Source: Actinoallomurus soli (GTDB lineage Bacteria; Actinomycetota; Actinomycetes; Streptosporangiales; Streptosporangiaceae). From it: 64,000 nucleotides of DNA. The position numbers were made by a program, and so were the translations under genes. Where the stretch lies: contig NZ_JAMXMV010000001.1 in assembly GCF_024055715.1 (NCBI RefSeq), forward strand, positions 124,001 through 188,000, given 5' to 3'. The notes under the pieces were generated by a model that made no database searches, was not told the DNA's origin, and saw only the letters and a program-made list of their open reading frames with translations. The first letter of the stretch is position 1. Every line of letters starts with the position of its first letter. Of this stretch, positions 45,520 to 53,520 are shown piece after piece.

Positions 45520-46337
45520 AGGCTCTCCCTGATCGACTTGATCAACTTTCGGGATTCCGCCACTGGAAGGGCATGTCCCCTGATCAAGTCGTACCTTACG
45601 TGGAAGTCCGCGACCCCGGACGGGTCTTCCACGACCTGTCCTCGACCGGCCGCTTCGATGTAGGCGGTGTCCGGTCTGCCGTCGAAACTCAGCAAGGTGA
45701 AGTCACCTTCCAGCCCGGCGTAGGCGCCCGCGCTGATCGGCACGACCTGGAGCATGATGTTGGGACGTTCGGACGCCGCCAGCAGATGTTCGAGTTGACC
45801 GCGCATGGTCTCCGGACCGCCGACCGTGCAACGCAGGGCTCTCTCGTCGAAGGTCGCCCACAGGCGTGGCGGCTTGTCGCGGGCGAGGATTGCTTGACGC
45901 TCCATGCGCGATGCGAGGAACCGGTCGACGACGTCCGGCTGCTGCACGGTCAGCAGAATCTCGCGAGCGTACGCCTCGGTCTGGAGCAGGCCTGTGACCA
46001 GCAGGAGCCCGAAGACCCGTATCGCGTCCGCGTGGGCCTCCCGTTCGACGAATTCGGGGAATCCCGGCGGCAGGGCGGCGAGGTGGCGGGTGTCGTTGAC
46101 CAGCTTCCACAGCCGGACGAACAGGCCGTTGGTCTTGAAGAACGTGTCCGTGTCCTCGGCGAACCTCTTCGACGGGATGTTCTTGGACGCTTCGAGCTGG
46201 CCGATCAGCTGGGGCGTGTAGCCGAGCGTCTCGGCGAACTCGACCTTGGACAGCCCCGCGCCGGTACGCCATGTCTCCAGCTCAGTGGCGAAGGCTCGGA
46301 TCGTGGGGGATTCGTACGGGTCGCGCTGTGCCACCAT
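45516..46337 (-). CDS. XRE-family regulator with DUF5753 (Scr1/BldB-partner type)
   Basis: A 273-residue protein with an N-terminal Cro/CI helix-turn-helix (SKVEFAETLGYTPQLIGQLEAS) and a C-terminal DUF5753 domain (LLLVTGLLQTEAYAREIL, MERQAIL, PNIMLQVVPISAGAYAGLEGDFTLL). Such proteins pair with DUF397 antagonists, encoded here immediately downstream with an ATGA overlap. The divergent gene encodes an RsbW-like ATPase, a common third member. Confidence 0.9.
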   Translation of the reverse strand: MVAQRDPYESPTIRAFATELETWRTGAGLSKVEFAETLGYTPQLIGQLEASKNIPSKRFAEDTDTFFKTNGLFVRLWKLVNDTRHLAALPPGFPEFVEREAHADAIRVFGLLLVTGLLQTEAYAREILLTVQQPDVVDRFLASRMERQAILARDKPPRLWATFDERALRCTVGGPETMRGQLEHLLAASERPNIMLQVVPISAGAYAGLEGDFTLLSFDGRPDTAYIEAAGRGQVVEDPSGVADFHVRYDLIRGHALPVAESRKLIKSIRESL

Positions 46338-46526
46338 GGCCGGCCTCCGGGGGTAAGCCGTGTCGGGTTTCGTTGCTCGCCTACTGGGTTACGCCGCGGT
46401 CGGACGCGGTTGGTAGCTAACCGTAACCGAATGCGTGAGGTTGGTCACGCAGTTCGGTGAGGTCGGGCGCCGCTGGAACGGCCGTACGGCCGAGTCGTCA
46501 AGAGCGCGATCAAGGAGGAGTGTGCC

Positions 46527-46982
46527 GTGTCAGTCACTACGGACGCCGACGAGAAGGCGGCGCAGCAGCCGGAGCACCGCGTGTACTGGCTCCCGCTCCC
46601 GCCGCATCCGGTGGCGGTCGACCAAGTGTCTCTGCTGGTGGAGATGGCGCTCGCCGCCTGGAAGACATCAGAAAGGGGGGAGAATGTGCGGCTGGTCGCC
46701 GTCGAACTCGTCGAGAACGCGATGGAGGTCAGCGACGCTGTCGACATCACCCTGTCACGCCAAGACGGCGCCGTACTGATCGAGGTGTGGGACACCACCG
46801 AGACGTCACCCGCTTGCCAGCCCCGTCCCACGGATCGGACGGCCGGCCGGAGCCTCTCGCTCGTGAAGACCCACGCGGACGGCTGGGGCTGGAGGCTGCA
46901 TGAGGAGGGCGGCCGGACGGTGTGGGCCATCGTGGGGGACCGCGACGCGTCCGCCGACGCCGTGACGTCCCACACCTCATAA
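46527..46982 (+). CDS. RsbW-like ATP-binding protein next to XRE/DUF397
   Basis: A 151-residue GHKL-type ATPase with the N-box RLVAVELVENAMEVSD, G1-like VWDTTET and a degenerate G2 (TAGRSLSLVKTHADGWGWRL). The Gly-rich lid is modified, with GRSLSLVK instead of GRGLxLV, so catalytic activity is uncertain. The start is GTG 46527 with AAGGAGGA upstream. The divergent XRE/DUF397 pair suggests joint function. Confidence 0.75.
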   Translation: MSVTTDADEKAAQQPEHRVYWLPLPPHPVAVDQVSLLVEMALAAWKTSERGENVRLVAVELVENAMEVSDAVDITLSRQDGAVLIEVWDTTETSPACQPRPTDRTAGRSLSLVKTHADGWGWRLHEEGGRTVWAIVGDRDASADAVTSHTS

Positions 46983-47050
46983 CGTGACGACTTCCTTCCG
47001 ACTCGCCTGCTGACCTCAAGTACTCAGGGACCTTCGTCTGGGGGTAAGCG

Positions 47051-48097
47051 GTGATCGCCAAGCCTGACCGCGTGTTCGACCGGGGCTTCGAGTGGCGTCA
47101 CCTGGCGGGCTTCGTCTCTCGGAAGCCGTATCGGCACCAGTTCGGCGTTGTGAGAGGGCCGTGGCGGCAGGGGAAGACCTACCCGGTGGAAGCCCTGACG
47201 CGGGAATGCGATGGCTTCTACTTCGGCGCGACCGAGGCGACCGAATGGGTACTGCAAACCGTGCTGGATCCGGGAATGCCACTATTCCGAGAAGCGCGCT
47301 ACCTCTTGGAGGAGGAAGCCGACGTCCGTGATACCGCGCTCTACCATTCGATCCTCGCCGCCGTTGCGAGCGGTAATAACACCAGAGGCGGAATCGCGGG
47401 TTACATCGGCCGAAAGTCCGCTGACATCGGGCATCGCCTCAACGTTCTGGAGGACTGTCATCTGCTCCGCCGGGACGCCGATCTGTTCCGCAGCGGACGT
47501 CTCGCTACAGCATCGCCGAACCGTTGATCGTCTTCTATGAGGTGGTCATGCGACCGCGATGGGGACTCCTGGAGAGCGGCCGCGCCGCGCCGATCTGGGC
47601 GGCCGCCAAGCCCCGGTTCCTGTCCCAGGTCGTGGGGCCGCACTTCGAGCGCATATGCCGAGAGTTCGCGATGCTCGCTCCCAGCGAGGTTTTCGGTGAC
47701 CTCCCCGGTGATGTCGGCGGCGGGGTCGTCAGCGGAGGACGCGAGCAGATCGAGGTGGACGTCGTCGTTCTCGGGCCTGCGGTCCAGGGTGAGCCGCGCA
47801 GGGTGCTGTCCCTCGGCGAGTGCACGTGGAGCGAGGTGATGGGAGTCCGGCACGTCGATCGCCTGCGCCGGGCACGGGACCTGCTGGGCGGCCGGGGGTA
47901 CGACGTCCGCGACACCGCCCTCGCCTGCTATAGCGGGGTCGGCGTTCGATGAACGCCTGCAGGACGATGCGGACGGCATCGCGTTGATCGGCCTCGACAC
48001 CTTATACAGGTCGGCTGAGGCGGACGGGTCCGAGTCCTTCGGGAGAGCATCGCCGCCGCACCCGGGGTTCGCGGAGTCAGCACGACGAGGGCGGTAG
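47051..48097 (+). pseudogene. Degraded DUF234-type AAA/archaeal-like ATPase
   Basis: Three frames together give one ATPase. First (from 47051), an N-terminal part with RQGKTYPVEALTRECDGFYFGATEATEW; then, after an apparent loss of about 150 residues, LFREARYLLEEEADVRDTALYHS and IGHRLNVLEDCHLL. A frameshift near 47.505 kb moves to the frame giving RYSIAEPLIVFYEVVMRPRW, QVVGPHFERICREFAML and QIEVDVVVLGP. A second shift near 47.94 kb gives FDERL, then IALIGLDTLY. The intact family has a P-loop domain plus DUF234. The internal loss and two frameshifts make it non-functional. Confidence 0.8.
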
Positions 48098-48510
48098 GAC
48101 GACGTGCGCCATCGCACTCGATGCGGTCAGGGCATGGGCCGCCACTTCGCGAGTGGGGGAGTCCTGGGCGTCGGCGAGGATGGCCGTCGCACTTGCCGCT
48201 TTGCCACCGGCGTTGTCTTGTGGCCGTCGGTGTAGCCGGCCCTGAGTCCGGATGACCGGGTTTCGCCGGTCAACGGCGGCGGCAACGTCTTGTGTCGCGT
48301 GCGCTGCTGAGCGCGGCACCCCAGCTGGGCGTGCAAAGCGCTCGGAGGACGCGGCGTGTTCAGGCGCGCGACAGCGCGCGGGTCGAAGTGGAGCTGACGG
48401 TCGATCCGATCGTCGGCGTCGTTCCGCTCGGGGTGGACGAATCGGATGTCGCGGGAGCGGGCGTCGGTTACGGTGGGCGCCGGAAGATCATCGGCGGCGG
48501 AGGGGCGGGC
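48098..48510. other. Stretch with no recognisable gene
   Basis: These 413 bp follow the ATPase pseudogene. Several open frames exist on both strands but none has protein-like composition, a good start or a family match. It may hold further decayed sequence. The last 15 bp contain GGAGGGG, the RBS of the next gene. Confidence 0.5.
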
Positions 48511-48975
48511 GTGACCGAACGCATGACCCGTGGCCTCCGAGTATTGGTCCTTCTCTTCGGCGTTCTGGGGATCGTGCTCGGTCCCGTCGCCGAAGCGGCG
48601 GTCTCGCAGCGGGCCGTTCCGGCGGTTTCCGCATCGGCCTCGGTGGTCGCCCCGCCGCCCGCTGACCCGGCGTCGCCTGCCTCGGCGACGGTGGCCGAGA
48701 CGCCCGGCGCCTCGGCCACGCTCCACACCGCGGCGGCGACCGTGTCCGGCGCCGTCGTGGTGGTCACGAGATCCAACGTGCGCGCCCGTACGGCCGCGAA
48801 GATCTCGCCGACGCGACGGGCGACGTCCGAGGCGTCGGCGATCCTTCCCGGCCACGCGACGATCGGGATCGATCAGCCCCTCATCGGGACCGCCGGTGAC
48901 CCTCCGGCGCTGCTGCGTCAGGCCACGGCGCTCACTCCGCGTGGGCGCGGGCCGCCTTCCATCACGGGTTCCTGA
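48511..48975 (+). CDS. Putative secreted protein upstream of secDF
   Basis: A 154-residue protein starting at GTG 48511 with GGAGGGG upstream. MTRGLRVLVLLFGVLGIVLGPVAEA is a signal peptide or anchor; the rest is Ala/Pro/Ser-rich with no family match and no conserved Cys. It lies 82 bp before secDF. Composition is consistent with a real but weakly conserved exported protein. Confidence 0.45.
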   Translation: MTERMTRGLRVLVLLFGVLGIVLGPVAEAAVSQRAVPAVSASASVVAPPPADPASPASATVAETPGASATLHTAAATVSGAVVVVTRSNVRARTAAKISPTRRATSEASAILPGHATIGIDQPLIGTAGDPPALLRQATALTPRGRGPPSITGS

Positions 48976-49057
48976 TCCCTGTCCCGCCGCGCCTGACGGC
49001 CACGGCGGGTCCACCCGTGGCCCGGTTCACCCGGGCCGGCCCGTATGGAGGCTTCCC

Positions 49058-51235
49058 ATTTCTCGTGCCACGGCGACGCGAGCGCTCTTGGCGTTCGCCA
49101 TCATCGCCGCCTCAGTTCTCATCGCCCTCACCACGTCTCCGCGTCTCGGACTCGACCTGCGCGGTGGCACTCAGATCGTGTTGCAGACCCACGACTCCCC
49201 GTACGCGAAGGCCGATCGGGGGTCCACCGACCGCGCCGTGGAGGTGCTGCGCAAGCGGATCGACGCGCTCGGGTTGTCCGAGCCGACGCTGACCCGTTCC
49301 GGCGACCAGCGCATCATCGTCGAACTGCCCGGTGTGCAGGACACCCGGCAGGCCATGGCGGTCATCGGGCGTACCGCGCAGTTGTCCTTCCGCCCCGTGG
49401 TGGCCGGCGGCGGGCAGGCCGTGTCCGACGAGAGGGGGCAGCCGGTACGGCTCGGGCCCGTCGCGCTGACCGGGGAGGACGTCGGCAGGGCGCAGGCCGG
49501 ATTCGATCCGCAGGACCTGCGCGGCTGGTTCGTGTCGGTCGGCTTCCGTCATGACGCGGCGTGGCAGCGGCTGACCGCGAAGGCGGCCTGCGCCGCGCCG
49601 GGTGATCCGGCACGGCGGGTGGCCATTCTCCTCGACGACAAGGTCATCTCGTCGCCGCAGGTCGACCCGAGCGTACGTTGCGGGACCGGCATCACCGGCG
49701 GATCGACGCAGATCACCGGGCGGTTCACGGAGAAGGAGGCCAAGGACCTCGCGGCGCTGATCCAGGGCGGGGCGCTGCCGGTGCCGGTCGGCGTCGTCGA
49801 GCAGCGTACGGTCGGGCCGACCCTCGGGGCGGCGGCGATCGACGCGAGCGCCCACGCCGCGGTGATCGGGGTCCTGCTCACGGCGTTGTTCGTGATCTGG
49901 GTGTACCGCCTGATGGGCGTGGTCGCCACGGTGGCGCTCGCCTCGTACGCGCTGATCTCGTACGCCGCGCTCAGCGCGATGGGCGCGACGCTCACGCTGC
50001 CGGGGCTGGCCGGGTTCGTGCTGGCCATCGGCATGGCGGTCGACGCCAACGTGCTGGTCTTCGAGCGGGCGCGGGAGGAGTACGCCGCGCTGCCGCGCAG
50101 GGGAGTGCGGCCGGCGCTGGGCCGGGGCTTCCGCAACGCCTGGTCGGCCATCGCGGATTCGAACATGACGACACTGCTCGCCGCCGGCCTGCTGTTCTAT
50201 CTCGCCTCGGGGGAGGTCCGCGGGTTCGGCATCACGCTGTCGATCGGGGTCCTGGCCTCGTTCGTGTCGGCATTGCTGGTCACGCGGGTGCTCGCCGAGT
50301 GGGCGGCCGGCCGGCGGCCCGTCGCGGCGCGGCCGTCGCTGACGGGGCTGGCCGGCGCCGGGCGGGTGCGGCGGTGGACCGAGCGGCGGAGCCTGGACCT
50401 GATGGGGCGCCGCCGGCTCTGGCTGTCCGTGTCGGCGGTCGCGGTGCTGCTGGCGATCACCGGGATCACCGTGCGCGGGCTGAACCTCGGGGTGGAGTTC
50501 ACCGGGGGCCGGCTCGTCGAGTACTCCACGAGCCGGGCGGTCGACGCGGACACCGCGCGCCGGGCCGTGTCGGATGCCGGGTTCCCGCACGCCGTCGTCC
50601 AGGCGTCCGGCGGGGACGGCGTGTCCGTCCGTACGCAGAACCTCAGTGACCAGCAGGAACACCGCATCCAGGAGGCGCTCCGGCACGACGGCGGGACGGT
50701 GACCAAGCAGCGCGACGAGAGGGTCGGGCCGAGCATGGGCAGTGAGCTGCGGAACAAGGCGGTGATCGCGCTGGGCGCCGCGCTCGGCGGGCAGCCCGTC
50801 TACCTGGCGATCCGGTTCCGGTGGACGTTCGGGGCGGGGGCGGTGCTGGCGATGCTGCACGACGTCGTCATCGTCACGGGGCTGTTCGCCTGGACGGGCC
50901 GGCCCGTCGACGGGATCTTCCTCGCCTCGCTGCTCACGATCATCGGCTACTCGGTGAACGACTCGGTGGTGGTCTTCGACCGGATCCGGGAGCTGCGGGC
51001 GGCGGAGCCGGAGGCGCCGTTCGCCCGTGTGGCGAACCGCGCGGCGCTGCAGACCGTGCCGCGTACGGTCAACACCGGTATGGGCGCGCTGTTCATCCTG
51101 GCGGCGCTGGCGGTGTTCGGGGGCGACTCGCTGACCGACTTCGCGGTGGCGCTGCTGGCCGGGATCCTCGTCGGGACCTGGTCGAGCGTGTTCACGGCGA
51201 CGCCGGTCGCGCTCGTGCTGGAGCGGGCGGACTGA
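49058..51235 (+). CDS. secDF: Fused SecDF protein-export membrane protein, apparent ATT start
   Basis: SecDF uses the proton gradient to pull exported proteins through SecYEG. The 725-residue protein carries the SecD half (PRLGLDLRGGTQIVLQT, helices with GLAGFVLAIGMAVDANVLVFER) and the SecF half (GLNLGVEFTGGRLVEYST, SLLTIIGYSVNDSVVVFDRIRE). The natural N-terminus is SRATATRALLAFAII, and the codon before it is ATT 49058, 6 nt after GGAGG (49047-49051). No ATG/GTG/TTG is suitably placed: TTG 49088 would remove the basic segment, and GTG about 48943 lies in the previous gene. Confidence 0.9.
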   Translation: MSRATATRALLAFAIIAASVLIALTTSPRLGLDLRGGTQIVLQTHDSPYAKADRGSTDRAVEVLRKRIDALGLSEPTLTRSGDQRIIVELPGVQDTRQAMAVIGRTAQLSFRPVVAGGGQAVSDERGQPVRLGPVALTGEDVGRAQAGFDPQDLRGWFVSVGFRHDAAWQRLTAKAACAAPGDPARRVAILLDDKVISSPQVDPSVRCGTGITGGSTQITGRFTEKEAKDLAALIQGGALPVPVGVVEQRTVGPTLGAAAIDASAHAAVIGVLLTALFVIWVYRLMGVVATVALASYALISYAALSAMGATLTLPGLAGFVLAIGMAVDANVLVFERAREEYAALPRRGVRPALGRGFRNAWSAIADSNMTTLLAAGLLFYLASGEVRGFGITLSIGVLASFVSALLVTRVLAEWAAGRRPVAARPSLTGLAGAGRVRRWTERRSLDLMGRRRLWLSVSAVAVLLAITGITVRGLNLGVEFTGGRLVEYSTSRAVDADTARRAVSDAGFPHAVVQASGGDGVSVRTQNLSDQQEHRIQEALRHDGGTVTKQRDERVGPSMGSELRNKAVIALGAALGGQPVYLAIRFRWTFGAGAVLAMLHDVVIVTGLFAWTGRPVDGIFLASLLTIIGYSVNDSVVVFDRIRELRAAEPEAPFARVANRAALQTVPRTVNTGMGALFILAALAVFGGDSLTDFAVALLAGILVGTWSSVFTATPVALVLERAD

Positions 51236-51243
51236 TTCCGGCG

Positions 51244-51277
51244 ACCCGGTGCCGGGAGGGGGGAACCGGCACCGGGT
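51244..51277. terminator. Hairpin terminator after secDF
   Basis: ACCCGGTGCCGG and CCGGCACCGGGT form a 12-bp perfect stem with a 10-nt G-rich loop, 8 bp after the secDF stop. The next 140 bp, to the end of the convergent GH15 gene, includes an unusually AT-rich patch (about 51.36-51.41 kb) without a gene. Confidence 0.75.
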
Positions 51278-51419
51278 TCGCGCTGGGGCCTGGCGGGGCC
51301 GTTACTGAACGGTAGGGTTCACCGTCGTATCGGTCAATGCCCGCTTATGGCCGCAACTCGGACCTTTCTCAATATTTGCTGTATCTGTTACCTTTTATGA
51401 TTTGGCTTTTCGCGGATCG

Positions 51420-53303
51420 TCAGATGCGCGGCACCTCGCGCAGCTCCTCCTCCGCCCGGATCACGTGCATCACCGCGTTGATCAGGGCCAGGTGGGTGAA
51501 CGCCTGCGGGAAGTTGCCCAGGTGCCGTCCGCTGTGCGCGTCGATCTCCTCGGCGTACAGCTGGAGCGGGCTGGCGTACGACAGCAGCTTCTCGCACAGG
51601 GTCTTGGCACGCTCCAACTCGCCGATCAGGACCAGGGAGGACACCAGCCAGAACGAGCAGATCGTGAACGTCCCCTCCTCGGAGTCGAACCCGTCGTCCG
51701 TGTCCGTCGTCCGGTAGCGCAGGACGAGGTCGTCCTGGGTCAGCTCGTCGGCGATCGCGAACACCGTCTCACGGACCCGCTTGTCGTCCGCCGGCAGGAA
51801 GCCGAGCATGGGGATGAGCAGCACGGACGCGTCGAGCGCCTTGGTGCCGTAGTGCTGGACGAAGACCCCGCGCTCGTCGACGGCGTTCGCGAGGATGTCG
51901 GCGTGCATCTCGTCCGCGGCGTCCCGCCAGCGCTTCGCCCGCTCCTCGTCGCCGCGGATCCGTGCGAGCTGGGAGCCCCGATGGGCGGCGAGCCAGCAGA
52001 AGAGCTTGGACGAGGTGAAGTGCTGCGGCTCGCCGCGTACCTCCCACATGCCCCGGTCGGGCTTGCGCCAGTGCTGGAGAGCGGCCTCGACCTGCTTGAC
52101 GATGATCCCCCACAGCCGGTCGTCGAGCCGGTCACGCTTGCGGACGTACAGGTAGATCGATCCGATGATCGCACCCCAGACGTCGTGCTGCGCCTGGGTG
52201 TAGGCCCCGTTGCCGATGCGCACGGGGCGCGCCCCGTCGTAGCCGTGGAGGTGGTCGAGCGTGGACTCCTCCAGCTCGGCGCGGCCGTCGACGCCGTACA
52301 TGATCTGCAGGTGCCCGTTGGCGGCCTCGGCCACGTCGGTGATGAAGTGGAAGAAGTCGTTGGCCTCCCAGTCGAAGCCCAGCGTGTAGAAGGCCCACAG
52401 GGCCATGGTCGAGTCGCGGATCCAGGTGTAGCGGTAGTCCCAGTTGCGGTCGCCGCCCGGCGTCTCCGGCAGCGAGGTGGTCGCCGCCGCCGCGACCGCG
52501 CCCGTCGGCGCGTACGTCAGGCCCTTGAGCGTCAGCGCGCTGCGCTGCAGGTGCGCCCGCCAGGGGTGGTCGGGGAAGCGGCCGCGGTCGAGCCAGTGCT
52601 GCCAGTGGTGGACGGTCCAGGTGAGCCGCTCCTGGGCCTCCTCGCACGACTGCGGCGGCCGGTGCTCGCTCCACGACAGCGCGACGAAGCGGCTCTCGCC
52701 CTCCTTGATGAGCGTACGGGCCGTGGCGAGCGAACCCTCGAACCCGATGTTCAGGTCACTGGTGAGCCGCAGCTCGATGCCGTTCCCCCGGGCCACGGCC
52801 TCGTGGTAGCCGACGCCGGCGTGCTCCCACTTGGCGCTCTCCCGGCCGTAATCGAAGATCGGCATACAGTCGAGGCGGACCTGCGCCTGGCCGTTCTCAC
52901 AGCGGATCACGCGCAGCAGCACGTGGTCGGAGTCGTAGTCGGTCGGGGCGCGGCGGTGGGTGTGGGACCGCTGGTCCTCATGGTGCCAGGGCCCCATGAG
53001 CAGGGCGTCGAGCACCACGAGCCAGCCGCCCGGCGTCCACCAGGTCGTCTCCAGCACCATCGTGCCGGGGATGTAGCGGCGGGCGGCGGGCACCTCGATA
53101 CCCGCGGGTCCGACGCGGAAGTACCCGGCGTCGCGATCGAGCAGCGAGCCGAAGACGCTCGGGGAGTCCATGCGCGGCAGGCACATCCACTCGATGTTGC
53201 CGCTCGGGGCCACCAGCGCGGTGGTCTCGGTGTCGGACAGGAACCCGTAATCGGCGATCGGCGCGAACGCCTCACCAGCCCCGGGATTGGTCACAGGCCT
53301 CAT
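51420..53303 (-). CDS. GH15 glucoamylase/trehalase-like hydrolase
   Basis: A 627-residue protein with an N-terminal trehalase-like beta domain (PIADYGFLSDTETTALVAPSGNIEWMCLPRMDSPSVFG) and a C-terminal (alpha/alpha)6 GH15 barrel (RNWDYRYTWIRDSTMALWAFY, and RGMWEVRGEPQHFTSSKLFCWLAAHRG with the first catalytic Glu in WEVRGEP; a later acidic residue acts as base). Mycobacterial homologues hydrolyse trehalose. The start ATG 53303 (MRPVTNPGAGE) is chosen; GTG 53339 and ATG 53330 are alternatives. Confidence 0.9.
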   Translation of the reverse strand: MRPVTNPGAGEAFAPIADYGFLSDTETTALVAPSGNIEWMCLPRMDSPSVFGSLLDRDAGYFRVGPAGIEVPAARRYIPGTMVLETTWWTPGGWLVVLDALLMGPWHHEDQRSHTHRRAPTDYDSDHVLLRVIRCENGQAQVRLDCMPIFDYGRESAKWEHAGVGYHEAVARGNGIELRLTSDLNIGFEGSLATARTLIKEGESRFVALSWSEHRPPQSCEEAQERLTWTVHHWQHWLDRGRFPDHPWRAHLQRSALTLKGLTYAPTGAVAAAATTSLPETPGGDRNWDYRYTWIRDSTMALWAFYTLGFDWEANDFFHFITDVAEAANGHLQIMYGVDGRAELEESTLDHLHGYDGARPVRIGNGAYTQAQHDVWGAIIGSIYLYVRKRDRLDDRLWGIIVKQVEAALQHWRKPDRGMWEVRGEPQHFTSSKLFCWLAAHRGSQLARIRGDEERAKRWRDAADEMHADILANAVDERGVFVQHYGTKALDASVLLIPMLGFLPADDKRVRETVFAIADELTQDDLVLRYRTTDTDDGFDSEEGTFTICSFWLVSSLVLIGELERAKTLCEKLLSYASPLQLYAEEIDAHSGRHLGNFPQAFTHLALINAVMHVIRAEEELREVPRI

Positions 53304-53520
53304 CGGCACATCATCGCGCAGCAGTGGCATGTTACGCACACGCCGCGCTGCCCGGCGAGGGCTATTGGGGTCGAATGGGGGGAATGTCGGTATTGGAATA
53401 GACCACTACACCGGTGCTGACCTGCGCAAAGATCGGCGAGCGCTGACAGTGACGATCGTTTCACCGAGAGCTGGGTAGAGTCGCCGCATTCAGCGCGGAC
53501 CGGAGGGAAAAGAGTCTCCC

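Noticed and set aside
46408-46422. GGTT-N7-AACC imperfect palindrome upstream of the RsbW-like gene
   Set aside because: Arms are only 4 bp and the interior mismatches; too weak to list as an operator.
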